NCBI GenBank assembly: GCA_948468045.1
Contig: CAOKGO010000016.1
Span: 1-37,725, forward strand
Origin: an uncultured Clostridium sp.
Lineage (GTDB): Bacteria; Bacillota; Clostridia; TANB77; CAG-508
Direction: 5' to 3'
DNA length: 37,725 bases
The notes beneath the pieces are model-generated. The model was not told where the DNA came from and did not search any database. It saw only the letters and a list, made by a program, of their open reading frames with translations. Below, piece after piece: positions 17,989 to 26,947 of this stretch; position 1 is the stretch's first letter, and every line of letters begins with the position of its first letter. The translations under genes and the position numbers were made by a program.

Positions 17989-18693
17989 TTAATTATTTAT
18001 AAATTTTTCATATTGTCCATCTTTATATATAAATAAATCTCCTTCTTTGCTATCCTTTAGGAATTCTTTAGGAAATTCTATTTCCTCTACTCCTTCATTG
18101 CTACAATTTGTAATATCCAATAACCAAGCTCTATCACCATCATTCTCTGACATTTCATAAATATGCCCCTCTATTCTTTTGCTTTGTAAAAACTTTGTCT
18201 GTTCTTTTAACAATTCATCTTTCATATTAAATATTTCTTCTGTAATCTCTTTTGTTGTCTCTTCATCTAAAATATATCTATCTCCAAATTTTCTTAATAC
18301 ACTTCCTATTCTTGATCCATTAGGCAAATTATCTTTACTTGCTTCTATAATAGTATGGCTTTTTCCTTCTTCACAAATGCATAAATTATAGCTATCTGTC
18401 ATTTTAGAATTCTTACTATAAATGTAATACATTTGCCCTTTATTTAATGTTTGTTTTGCATAATTATTTAAAATATTACCTCTTTGTGTTAGCATTTTAT
18501 CTCTATATTTAACAATTATTTTGTTTCCATTATGAGTAGGATTAACCAATGGTATGTCCTCCTTTTCAATATTCATATGACTATTGTTTGATATATTATT
18601 TTCTAAATAGTTTTGTAACTCTTTTATAAAATTTTGAACAAATTTATTATTTTTAACATCATTAACTATGTTATTTATTAAATCTAGATTCAA
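17989..18693 (-). CDS. DUF3006-like protein of the element
   Basis: 234 residues, soluble, no signal peptide. The last ~65 residues (KRIEGHIYEMSENDGDRAWL, EEIEFPKEFLKDSKEGDLF) resemble DUF3006-type small barrels. The first part is helical, and the centre (MYYIYSKNSK, YNLCICEEGKSHTI) is beta-rich. A 7-bp hairpin CTACTAT/ATAGTAG lies upstream. Function unknown. Its pairing with a nuclease gene in a mobile element suggests a role tied to DNA entry or to nuclease control, but that is conjecture. Confidence 0.6.
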   Translation of the reverse strand: MNLDLINNIVNDVKNNKFVQNFIKELQNYLENNISNNSHMNIEKEDIPLVNPTHNGNKIIVKYRDKMLTQRGNILNNYAKQTLNKGQMYYIYSKNSKMTDSYNLCICEEGKSHTIIEASKDNLPNGSRIGSVLRKFGDRYILDEETTKEITEEIFNMKDELLKEQTKFLQSKRIEGHIYEMSENDGDRAWLLDITNCSNEGVEEIEFPKEFLKDSKEGDLFIYKDGQYEKFINN

Positions 18694-18804
18694 TAAACAT
18701 CACTCTCCTGTTTAAATTTTGTTTTTTGGAAAATCTACTATTGAAATATAGTAGAAAAGATTTAAATTTAGAGTGATTATACATTTTTTTACATAATTTG
18801 TCAA

Positions 18805-19560
18805 CTAATTACTAAATAATTCTCCTGTTTTATAATCTATATTAGCACCTGGTTGCACATTATAAACAAAAACATTAAAAGATAGTTTTCCGTTATCTTC
18901 TACTGAATATGCTTCCATTTGCACTCCACTTGCTAGAAGATTCTCTTCCTTAAAAATGGGTGTAACTCTATATAAAACATGATTATCTATATTTTTATTA
19001 ATATAGTCATATACTAATCTTTCAATTGGTAACATTCCTTGTATGTTAAAATATCTTGTCCCTGTAATTAAATTTTGCTTATTTGCATCTTCATCTGATA
19101 AACTATGTGCTATCAAATGACATCTATTATACAAATATTCTCCATTAAATTTTGTTTGTTTCCATCCAGTTGGATGTACAGAACTAATATTTCCTCTTTC
19201 ATCATCTTTTGGTGGCATTATTTCTTTACATACATTTGTATAAGCTACTCCACATCTTCCTAAATAATCTAATTCACTATAATTTTCAAAAGGTAGCGTC
19301 GTATAATCATCTTGCTTAAAATATGGTTTATTATCATTAATTTTTACACATATTTCACCATCATATTCTGGCATATTTTCTAAATTAGAATATGTAGTTT
19401 CAATTGCAATGTTGGCATTACTTTCTCTATCTTTTAGTTCATAATCAATTTCTTCAGACAAATATCTTAATGTAATTATAATTATAAAAATTATTAAAGT
19501 AGCTATTAGTTGCTTTGTACTTATATTTTTATTACTTTTATTATTTTTCTTTTTACTCAT
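18805..19560 (-). CDS. EndA-like DNA/RNA non-specific endonuclease, membrane-anchored
   Basis: 251 residues. One membrane segment (LIATLIIFIIIITLRYL, 18-34) follows a basic start, so the catalytic part is outside the cell. The beta-beta-alpha-metal signature is YNRCHLIAHSL (H148) with KQNLITGTRYFN, the usual Firmicutes variant of DRGH...N. Members of this family degrade DNA at the surface for uptake, nutrition, defence or competition. An out-of-frame CGG (AAC GGA, 18892-18890) is read normally as Asn-Gly. It lies between recombinase and DUF3006-like gene, same strand. Confidence 0.85.
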   Translation of the reverse strand: MSKKKNNKSNKNISTKQLIATLIIFIIIITLRYLSEEIDYELKDRESNANIAIETTYSNLENMPEYDGEICVKINDNKPYFKQDDYTTLPFENYSELDYLGRCGVAYTNVCKEIMPPKDDERGNISSVHPTGWKQTKFNGEYLYNRCHLIAHSLSDEDANKQNLITGTRYFNIQGMLPIERLVYDYINKNIDNHVLYRVTPIFKEENLLASGVQMEAYSVEDNGKLSFNVFVYNVQPGANIDYKTGELFSN

Positions 19561-19671
19561 TTATTTAAATTCCTTTTTTAAGTCATTATATCATATGCAT
19601 TAAAAAGCAACAATATTTTTTCTAATGTTTATAAATTTGCTAGTTACAGTTCACTGGCACTCGTATATTTT

Positions 19672-21273
19672 TTAATGTTCTAGTTTTTCATCTATATATT
19701 CTTTCATGCAATTTAATTTACTAAATTCAAAATGAATGTAAACATTTTTGTTTTCATCAATTTCTATCTTATCTATTAATTGATAAATTGATTTTTTTGA
19801 TGTTGTATTTAAAAACTCATCAATTAATTTGTTAATTTGCTTTTCTGAAACTTTATTTTGTTTTTCTTTCATATTTATTATTAATTTCTTGATTTCATTT
19901 TTCTGATTAATTAATGAATCTCTTTCACTTATTATTTTATTCGTATATCTAAAATAATCCTCTTCTGAAATAACATGATTTATCTTATCAAAATAGATAC
20001 TTTCAATTTGACTTAAAATATTAGTCATTTTATTATCTATTGCTTTCATTTCCTTTTGATATTTTGAAATACTACTATTTTTATTGTTTTTATATTCTTT
20101 GTAAACTTTCTTTAGATTTTCTTTATCTGTATATAAGTTTAAAAATTCTTTTAAATATGCTAATATTTCTCTTTCGAATTTATTATAATTTAAGTGTTGT
20201 GATGGGCAAATTCCTTTTTTTGAATTTCTACAAGTTATGTATGGAATTGGTTTTTTAATTTCTTTACCATTTGCAGTAAGCTTTGCTCCTACTTCTAAAT
20301 TGCTGTGGCAAGTCTTACATTTTATTAATCCTCTAAATAAATACTCGTGCTTATTTTTCCTATTTATACTCTTCTTATTTAATAAAAATTGTACCTTTTC
20401 AAAATCTTCCTTACTTATAATAGGCTCATGTGTATTTTCTGTTATGATATATTCTTCTTTTGGCATTTTGATTCTTTTCTTTGATTTATAAGAAAGATTT
20501 ACTCTTTTATTAGATACAGTTGTCCCTATGTAAGCCATATTTGATAATATATTTAAAATGGTAACACTGTTCCACTTTTTTATTTCTACTTGCTTTTTTG
20601 CATATCCACTAGGTGATTGAATATTTTTTTTATTCAAATAGTCTCTTACCACATAAACACTATTTCCATTTAGATACATATTAAAAATATCCTTAACAAT
20701 ATAGCTTGTATTTTCATCAATTACTAAATGATTTTTTTGTAGTTTGTCTTTTTGATAGCCATAGGGTGCAACTGTACACATATATTCCCCTTTTATTTGC
20801 TTTTCCTTTATAACACTTCTTACCTTTTTGGAAATATCCTTTGCATACATATCATTTAATATAGATTTAAATGGTGTTATATCATTACAGGAACTATCTT
20901 TGAATGTATCGATTCCATCATTTATAGCAACATATCTTACATTGTGTTCGGGAAAATATTTTTCTATATATTGTCCTGTTTGTATGTATTCTCTCCCAAG
21001 CCTTGATAAATCTTTTGTTATTACCATGTTAATTCTTTGTTTTTCTATATCTGCTATCATTCTTTGAAAACCAGCTCTTTCAAATGTTGTCCCAGATATT
21101 CCATCATCTACATATTCATCTATAAATTGCAAATGATTTTCTTTAATATATCTCCTTATGATGTCTCTTTGATTTCCAATACTTTCACTTTCTCCTCTAT
21201 CTCCATCATCACGAGAAAGTCTTATATAGATTGCTACTTTAAAAGTTTGATTATTGTTATTGCTAAAGATCAT
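19672..21273 (-). CDS. Large serine recombinase (TndX/TnpX type)
   Basis: 533 residues. Resolvase domain with catalytic Ser20 in YIRLSRDD and the SRLGR helix. Recombinase domain with VAPYGYQKD and YIGTTVSNK. Zinc ribbon CKTCHSNLE...CRNSKKGICPSQHL. Long C-terminal coiled coil (about 385-480). It would integrate and excise the 4.4-kb element. Start ATG 21273 behind AGGAGGCGAAA. The promoter at 21313-21341 is 40 nt upstream. No in-frame CGG. Confidence 0.92.
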   Translation of the reverse strand: MIFSNNNNQTFKVAIYIRLSRDDGDRGESESIGNQRDIIRRYIKENHLQFIDEYVDDGISGTTFERAGFQRMIADIEKQRINMVITKDLSRLGREYIQTGQYIEKYFPEHNVRYVAINDGIDTFKDSSCNDITPFKSILNDMYAKDISKKVRSVIKEKQIKGEYMCTVAPYGYQKDKLQKNHLVIDENTSYIVKDIFNMYLNGNSVYVVRDYLNKKNIQSPSGYAKKQVEIKKWNSVTILNILSNMAYIGTTVSNKRVNLSYKSKKRIKMPKEEYIITENTHEPIISKEDFEKVQFLLNKKSINRKNKHEYLFRGLIKCKTCHSNLEVGAKLTANGKEIKKPIPYITCRNSKKGICPSQHLNYNKFEREILAYLKEFLNLYTDKENLKKVYKEYKNNKNSSISKYQKEMKAIDNKMTNILSQIESIYFDKINHVISEEDYFRYTNKIISERDSLINQKNEIKKLIINMKEKQNKVSEKQINKLIDEFLNTTSKKSIYQLIDKIEIDENKNVYIHFEFSKLNCMKEYIDEKLEH

Positions 21274-21312
21274 TTTCGCCTCCTATTCTTTAGCAATCAT
21301 CTGCTAAAAAAT

Positions 21313-21341
21313 ATTATATCAAGCACAGTTATATTTTACAA
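21313..21341 (-). promoter_or_regulatory. Recombinase promoter
   Basis: On the minus strand: TTGTAA, 17-bp spacer, TATAAT. A TTTAGCA/TGCTAAA hairpin at the transcript start could affect expression. Confidence 0.6.
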
Positions 21342-21343
21342 TT

Positions 21344-21466
21344 TCAAAAAAAATATTTTTCTTTTTCTCGTATAAATTCTATAAATGCTTTTTGTAAAAC
21401 TGTTTGAAAGTCTATATCTTCTTTAAATACACAATAAATTTGTAAATTGTTTTCTTGATCGCTCAA
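21344..21466 (-). CDS. Small ORF upstream of the recombinase
   Basis: 40 residues from TTG 21466 (AAGGGAATGAG in front): MSDQENNLQIYCVFKEDIDF then QTVLQKAFIEFI. Small proteins of this type (a Cys-Phe strand then an amphipathic helix) often precede large serine recombinases in Firmicutes elements. Possibly a directionality factor or a regulator. The TTG start makes it uncertain. Confidence 0.5.
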   Translation of the reverse strand: MSDQENNLQIYCVFKEDIDFQTVLQKAFIEFIREKEKYFF

Positions 21467-21638
21467 ATTTACTCATTCCCTTCAGTTATTTTTCTAATAA
21501 ATAATATGATAAATCTATGTTTGAAATTACCGAACTTTTTTTGTTTTTTGTACTGTTTTTATAGACAACTACTACTAATCGTTATCTAATAACTATATCA
21601 TTTCTTGAAAGGATATCTTACGGGAAGGAGGTTCAACT

Positions 21639-21767
21639 ATGACAAATGCTGACTTAATGTGGCATTTGATTGAAAATTTAATACAAAAAGAAAAAGAATT
21701 AACTCAAGCACTTGAGAAAATTCAAAATAACAACAAATCGAATATCCAAAAACAAGATGAGGCTTAG
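21639..21767 (+). CDS. Small helical protein of the element
   Basis: 42 residues from ATG 21639 behind GGAAGGAGG. MTNADLMWHLIENLIQKEKE continues as one long helix with a polar tail. It is followed by a strong terminator. Divergent from the recombinase. Candidate excision factor; no family recognised. Confidence 0.6.
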   Translation: MTNADLMWHLIENLIQKEKELTQALEKIQNNNKSNIQKQDEA

Positions 21768-21778
21768 TTAGCCGATTA

Positions 21779-21820
21779 AGAAAACATAGCACTATTACTA
21801 TTTAGCTATGTTTTCTTTTT
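21779..21820 (+). terminator. Rho-independent terminator
   Basis: Perfect 13-bp stem AAGAAAACATAGC/GCTATGTTTTCTT then eight T. It ends the 42-residue gene. Confidence 0.85.
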
Positions 21821-22326
21821 TTTATTTATATTTTATTATTAATTATATTTTTATATTAAAAAAAGAACCAAGTGCTATCACACACCTAGTTCGATTCAAC
21901 CATGACATTTTTTAACTTAAGTAAAATATAGTATACTACTATTTTTAGTATATGTCAAATCATTTTTGAATATTCGAGCAAATTTTTGTTTTCAGTTTTT
22001 ATATTTAGTTCAAAATCTGTTTATCCTATTTTTACATAGTTGTAGAATTGTAAATTACAAGCCATTCCTTTTCTTTCATATGAATATCTAAATACAATAA
22101 AAGCTTTTCCTATTTCTTCTAAGTTTAATTCGAAATCTTCCTTTTTTATATTTCCACTTTTATGTAATTTCTTTATATTATTTTTATATATACACCCTAT
22201 TTTTTAACTTTTTGCCCTTACATGTTTTATACACTTTCATATCTTTTTATTTCCACTTTAAACTGTATCTATCATTTTTATTCACAGATGATTGCTAATT
22301 TCTACTCCTATGAAAATTAATCCGAC
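21821..22326. other. Gene-free right end of the element
   Basis: About 500 bases of AT-rich DNA with no supported gene. The recombinase-proximal attachment arm would be in its last ~50 bases. Confidence 0.5.
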
Positions 22327-22910
22327 TGGCGTTGACTTAGTTACTGGTACTATACAAATTAGTTCTCCTAGTTATCAAAAAGCCTTGCATATAGCAAATA
22401 ATTTTCCAGAAATCCCTTTTACAAATGGTTGGAAAGCAAATCTGAATGGTGTGGATTTGAATTTGCAATTTCCTGCTGGTTGGGAAAATGCGAAAGAAAT
22501 AAAATATAGTCAAGGTTTTACACGGTCCTAGTCCACGAAACTTTGTTGGTTATGGTCCTTTAACAGAACCTGAAGCTTTAGCAATTTATAACTTTACACT
22601 TTCACATGATTTTAGATTAGTAATTAGCTATCATACACAAGGTCAAGAAATTTATTGGCAATTCCAAGATTTTAATCCACCAAACAGTCTATCTATTGGA
22701 GAACAATTTGCAAGTTCTAGTGGCTATCTTTTAGCCCAAACTCCATACAATTCTAGTTTTGCTGGATTCAAAGATTGGTTTATTCAAAATTATAACCGCC
22801 CTGGTTATACTATTGAAGCAGGATTAGGCGAAAATCCTCTTCCAATTTCTCAATTTGATGAAATTTATCAAGACAACTTAGGTATTCTAGTTTTAGGTGC
22901 TGTTCTATAA
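22327..22910 (+). pseudogene. M14 peptidase, C-terminal part (one CGGT shift)
   Basis: Continues GVDLVTGTIQISSPS and NLNGVDLNLQFPAGWENA. At in-frame CGG 22523-22525 the frame changes. Reading CGGT as Gly gives GFT-G-PSPRNFVGYGPLTEPEA, a conserved M14 block (GPSPRN), then the third zinc ligand in VISYHTQGQE and the catalytic Glu in YTIEAGLGEN. The rejoined gene (17549-17891 plus 22335-22910) is 919 nt. Minus 1 it is 306 codons, so the protein is complete only with the quadruplet. Confidence 0.85.
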
Positions 22911-22939
22911 TATACACATTTTATACAATTAAACATAGA

Positions 22940-22970
22940 GCTGATAATACTTTTTTAAAGTATTATCAGC
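22940..22970. terminator. Palindrome between M14 gene and purA
   Basis: GCTGATAATACTTT/AAAGTATTATCAGC, 14-bp stem with a 3-nt centre, between convergent genes. Likely a bidirectional terminator, although the T run is short. Confidence 0.6.
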
Positions 22971-22986
22971 CCCATTATCTTATTAT

Positions 22987-24285
22987 CTATCTTATAATTG
23001 TTCTTTTTTCGTCTGCACCAACACCAATGTATTTAACTTTTACACCTGTGTAATCTTCAATAAATTTAATATACTCTTGTGCCTCCTTAGGAAGTTCTTC
23101 AAAAGTATTTGCTCCATCTGTGTTCCATCCACCTTTAAGTTCTTCATAAACTGCTTCACAATTTTCTTTATCTATTGGAACATGTTTTATAATTTCTCCT
23201 TTATATTTATAACCTACACATACATTAATTTTATCTAGTTTTCCCATTGTGTCCATATGGTTTATACATAAAGAAGTTAATCCACTTGTGTTTTTAGTAT
23301 GTTTTATCATAACTAGATCTAGCCAACCTATTCTTCTTGGTCTTCCTGTTGTTGTACCATATTCATGACCCCAGTCACGTATACTATCTCCTGTTTTATT
23401 AAGTTGTTCTGTAATAAATGGTCCATTTCCAACTCTTGATGTATATGCTTTAATAACCCCTATTACTTCTTTTATTAAAGTTGGACCTATTCCTGCCCCT
23501 GATGCTGTACCACTGCTGTTTGGATTAGAAGATGTTGTCATTGGATAATCTCCATGGTCATTATCTAACCAAAAAGATTGTGCCCCCTCAATAATAATTA
23601 ACTCATCTTTTTCAATTGCTTTATCTAAAATAGGATGGATGTCTGTAATAAATTCTTGAAGTTTTCCTTTATATTCCATACAATAATCATATTCTTCTTG
23701 TACTGTAATTATAGGGAATTTTTCTTCATTATAAACATTTTTTTCTATTAATTTATTAGCTTCTGCTACTAAAACATTATATACTTTTAAATTCTCTTCT
23801 ATTTTTTCTTTTAATTTAGATGGCTCTAAAAATAAATCGTGCATTCTCAAATTAGTACGTCTAGCTTTCTCCTCATAAGTTGTTCCAACTCCTCTACCTG
23901 TCGTTCCAACTTTTTCTGATTTTAACATTTCATATAATCTGTCTAGTTGCTTATGATGTGGAAAAGTAATATGTGTCCTTTCACTAACAACAAAATTATC
24001 TCTTTCTACTTTTACTCCCTCATTTTTCATTTGTTCTATTTCTTCTGCTAAAATTTTAAGGTCTGCAACCACTCCTGGTCCTACTACTGAAAGTACTTCT
24101 GGTCTAATAATTGATGATGGTAATAAGTGCATTGCATATTTTTTACCATTTGCAACTACTGTATGCCCTGCATTACTTCCTCCTGTTGCTCTAATTACAA
24201 TTGATGCATTTTTTGCTTCATAATGTACAGCTCTTCCTTTTCCTTCGTCTCCATATTGAAGACCCACAATCATTTTTACTGCCAT
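22987..24285 (-). CDS. purA: Adenylosuccinate synthetase (divergent)
   Basis: 432 residues. It joins IMP and Asp with GTP in AMP synthesis. GLQYGDEGKG holds the catalytic Asp and P-loop, and GGSNAGHTVV the catalytic His. TTGRPRRIGWLDLVMIKHT and the C-terminal loop are conserved. The segment after the P-loop (RAVHYEAKNASIVIRATGG) departs from the usual K-x-VD...R-x-QGG, so it is a divergent branch. Full length and without in-frame CGG. RBS AGGAGAAAAAAC. Confidence 0.9.
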   Translation of the reverse strand: MAVKMIVGLQYGDEGKGRAVHYEAKNASIVIRATGGSNAGHTVVANGKKYAMHLLPSSIIRPEVLSVVGPGVVADLKILAEEIEQMKNEGVKVERDNFVVSERTHITFPHHKQLDRLYEMLKSEKVGTTGRGVGTTYEEKARRTNLRMHDLFLEPSKLKEKIEENLKVYNVLVAEANKLIEKNVYNEEKFPIITVQEEYDYCMEYKGKLQEFITDIHPILDKAIEKDELIIIEGAQSFWLDNDHGDYPMTTSSNPNSSGTASGAGIGPTLIKEVIGVIKAYTSRVGNGPFITEQLNKTGDSIRDWGHEYGTTTGRPRRIGWLDLVMIKHTKNTSGLTSLCINHMDTMGKLDKINVCVGYKYKGEIIKHVPIDKENCEAVYEELKGGWNTDGANTFEELPKEAQEYIKFIEDYTGVKVKYIGVGADEKRTIIR

Positions 24286-24302
24286 GTTTTTTCTCCTTTT
24301 TT

Positions 24303-24329
24303 AGGATTTGGGGACCGTCCCCAAATCCT
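24303..24329. repeat. REP-like palindrome
   Basis: Perfect 13-bp arms AGGATTTGGGGAC/GTCCCCAAATCCT around one C. GC-rich GGGGAC palindromes like this are scattered in many clostridial genomes and can be mobilised by REP-associated transposases. It is upstream of purA. Confidence 0.75.
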
Positions 24330-24393
24330 ACTTTTTCAATTTTACACGCAGATTATATCACTCTAAATAATTGATGTCAATTATTTTCGACAA

Positions 24394-24475
24394 AAAATGA
24401 GACAAGTGGGACAGGTCTATTTGTCTCAAAATTAGTTTATGAGACAAATGAGACCTGTCCCTACTGTCTCATTTT
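24394..24475. repeat. GAGACA-type palindromic repeat
   Basis: An imperfect ~35-bp stem: AAAATGAGACAAGTGGGACA... against ...TGTCCCTACTGTCTCATTTT, with an AT-rich loop. It ends exactly at the stop codon of the dehydrogenase gene. It is a second type of interspersed palindrome within 100 bases of the first, so this gap is a repeat hotspot. Confidence 0.75.
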
Positions 24476-25550
24476 AATTAACATACTTATTAAGTGGTTG
24501 AATTTTATAATTTAATTCTCCAATTTCTTCTGTTGGTACATATCCAGGTTTTGAATTTATAACATCTGGTATTCTATTTACAACAGAAGCACAAGTTAAT
24601 TCAACTGTTGCAGGTCTATTTATTACTAAGGTTGTCTCTGGCTCTCCAATTACTGTCCACTCATTTTTATCAAAATCATCTTTTGAATAAACCTTACCTA
24701 TACATTCACTTTCTATTGTGATTCCCTCTTCGGTTTGTGTTGTAACAACAGCACTCATTCCTGTTGCCATTCCTGATTTTACTGTCATTCCTAAAGTTGA
24801 AGATTCAATGTCTTCTGTATGTGTTTGTGGTACTGTTTTTTGTGTTTGACTTTTAACTGTTAATCCTAGTTTTGCACATAACCACCCATTTACATTCCAC
24901 ATATAAGATGGTAAATATTCTCCTTTATCTATCATACCTTGTCTTTCTTCATCTGATATACGGTCAACTGATGCTACTTGTTTGTCAAATTCTTCTAAAG
25001 AAAGCCCTGCCCCATGTGCTTTTGCTAAAGCTATTCCATAGTCTTCTACATTGTAACTAGAACTTCCTTTTATTTTTTTTATAGTTTGTGTAGAACCTGC
25101 TATACTAGAAATTAGTTGCCCCCAATAGATGTCTTGATATCCACTTCCTGTAATTGTACATCCTGTTTGTTTTGCCATATCATCTATTTTTTTAGTTACA
25201 CTTGGATTAGAATTCATTGGATAAAATGCTTCTTCACAAGTTGTAATTGCATTTACTCCTAATTTTGCACATAACATTAATGCATCTTCTACATCACTAA
25301 TTAAGCTCATTGTTGTAACAATTGCAACATCTGGATTTGTTTCTTTCATCATGTTTTCTGCTTCTTCTATTGAAACAACTTTTACTCCTTTATTTTCAGT
25401 TCCCATTATTTCTCCAATGTCTTTTCCAATTACATCTGGATTAACATCAATTGCTCCTACTATTTCAGCTCCTTTTTCATAAACATATCTCATTGTGTAT
25501 ACACTCATTTTTCCAGCTCCATATTGAACCACTTTAATTTTTCTATCCAT
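24474..25550 (-). CDS. 2,4-diaminopentanoate dehydrogenase-like NAD(P) enzyme
   Basis: 358 residues, with a Rossmann start VVQYGAGKMSVYTMRYV, then GAIDVNPDVIGKDIGEIMG. It belongs to the DapB-fold amine-dehydrogenase family that includes clostridial 2,4-diaminopentanoate dehydrogenase of ornithine fermentation (GSGYQDIYWGQL and the C-terminal NRIPDVINSKPGYVPTEE block). The companion ornithine genes are not in the window, so the substrate is uncertain. RBS AGGAGGTATAT. A TATAAT lies 40-50 bases upstream. Confidence 0.65.
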   Translation of the reverse strand: MDRKIKVVQYGAGKMSVYTMRYVYEKGAEIVGAIDVNPDVIGKDIGEIMGTENKGVKVVSIEEAENMMKETNPDVAIVTTMSLISDVEDALMLCAKLGVNAITTCEEAFYPMNSNPSVTKKIDDMAKQTGCTITGSGYQDIYWGQLISSIAGSTQTIKKIKGSSSYNVEDYGIALAKAHGAGLSLEEFDKQVASVDRISDEERQGMIDKGEYLPSYMWNVNGWLCAKLGLTVKSQTQKTVPQTHTEDIESSTLGMTVKSGMATGMSAVVTTQTEEGITIESECIGKVYSKDDFDKNEWTVIGEPETTLVINRPATVELTCASVVNRIPDVINSKPGYVPTEEIGELNYKIQPLNKYVN

Positions 25551-25716
25551 ATATACCTCCTATCGAGCAATTTTATGCTCTTTTAATTTATTTAGATTAT
25601 ACACTAATTTTAGAAAAATATACAACTATTATATTGTGAATTTTTTATGGAATGTATCTTTATTCAGTTATAGTAATATTAAAACTACCTTATTATTTAT
25701 TTTTAAATCATTTAAT

Positions 25717-25850
25717 TTACCTTACATAAAGCAGAAGGCGAAAAGAAATGTAGTTGGCAGCATCGCCATAGATTGCCATACGGCGAGAAGCTTCAACACT
25801 GCCGCAGACTCGCACCACCCCTCACGGCAAACGAAGCGCTGGGGGAAGCG
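25717..25850 (-). other. Candidate DGR variable region
   Basis: The last ~130 bases of the FGE-domain gene are much richer in G+C than the surrounding DNA and use codons otherwise scarce here (CGC, CTG, GCG, AGG). They encode the exposed lectin-type loop end of the domain. This is where diversity-generating retroelements place their variable repeat. No template repeat or reverse transcriptase is in the window. Confidence 0.5.
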
Positions 25851-26947
25851 GTAGTTTTTTCAGCTACATATTCCCATGCATTCCCCTCTAAATCATATAT
25901 ATTACATACTTTATCTGCCTCATTATTTCCTGTTCTCGTTACTTCTTCTGACACATGTCTACTACTATCTGCTTTTGTTACATCATAAGTTTTATTTGTT
26001 CCGTCTACTCGTGGTTTGCTAGAAATAAATGCCATTGTCATATCCCATTGTATTCCTGATATTAATCCACTCTTTACATGTGTATCACTTGCATACATTG
26101 TTTTTGCCGTTGCTTTTGCATTTTCTTGTGTGATGTCAGTCAAAACAGTTACTCCTTTTTTACTTACTAATGTATTTGTTCTTTCTTGTCCTGCTTCATA
26201 TCTTGAAATGTAAAATCCATTTGCACTTCTTACTGCTTCTTCTTCATTTGTTATTCCATCTGGTAAATAGTTTGTATCATCAATTGCTTCTTCTGAAATA
26301 TATGTGACTGGATAACTTGTATTTCTTTTATACGGTGTTTTATCCGTTACTGGTATCCATACAAATTGGTTTCCTACATTTTCTGTATCATTTGCAACAT
26401 CTGATATAACTAAACCTTCTTCTACATCATCTAGTCCTAGCACAATTGCAAATCCTACTGGGATTATTGCTGTTCCATTTTTTGTATATTTCTTATTTTC
26501 ATCTCCTGTTACGATTTCTCCAGGAATTGCAACATTACTTACTGGTGGTGTTGGTATATCTCCTTCTGTTATTTCTTCTTTTACTGTAACTTTTCCATTT
26601 TCATCAATATTTACTTCATGTCCATCAACTATTACTTTTGCTGGCAATTCTGTTATACTGTCTGTTCCTGTTACACCTTCTGTTTGTTTTAAATTTTCTT
26701 TTAACTCGTTTATGTCTATTGTTCCATCTGCTCCATAGCTTCCCATTACTGCTATTTGCACTTTTTCTCTAGCTTCTGCTTCACTTGTTTTATTTTTTGC
26801 AGTTCCTGCCTTTGTTAATATTCCGATTTTCTCCTGTTAAAGTTGCAATTGTTACTCCTGCTAATATTAGCAATACTATTATTGTAATTACTAATGCTAT
26901 TAATGTTATACCTCTGTTTGCTTTTTTCTTTTTCTTATATTTTTCAT
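25717..26947 (-). CDS. Pseudopilin-type surface protein with FGE-like C-terminal domain (two CGG shifts)
   Basis: Class III-like leader NRGITLIALVITIIVLL is followed by a ~120-residue region shared with 28701-29957. The C terminus has an FGE-sulfatase/C-type-lectin-like domain (FVWIPV, GFYISRYEAG, NIYDLEGNAWEYVAE, SFRLLLYVR). In-frame CGG 26825-26823, read as CGGA=Gly, gives LTGEN-G-ILTKAGTAKNKT. The paralog has LTGENG at the same place with GGG. In-frame CGG 25804-25802, read as CGGC=Gly, gives RGGASL-G-SVEASRRMA and the proper end. A further -1 is needed at A-AAA-AAG near the start (26920) to join ATG 26947 to the leader; this is a dnaX-type slippery site or an indel. About 409 aa. Confidence 0.8.

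Larger units (their letters stand above)
17884..22326. mobile_element. 4.4-kb serine-recombinase element inside the M14 gene
   Basis: Bounded by the 8-bp direct repeat TGGCGTTG (17884-17891 and 22327-22334), extended to TGGCGTTG-CTTA with one mismatch. The contents are a DUF3006-like protein, an EndA-like nuclease, a large serine recombinase, and two small ORFs. There are no conjugation, replication or transposase genes. Excision would rebuild MVNPDGVDLVTG, so the size and ends are well supported. Confidence 0.85.
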
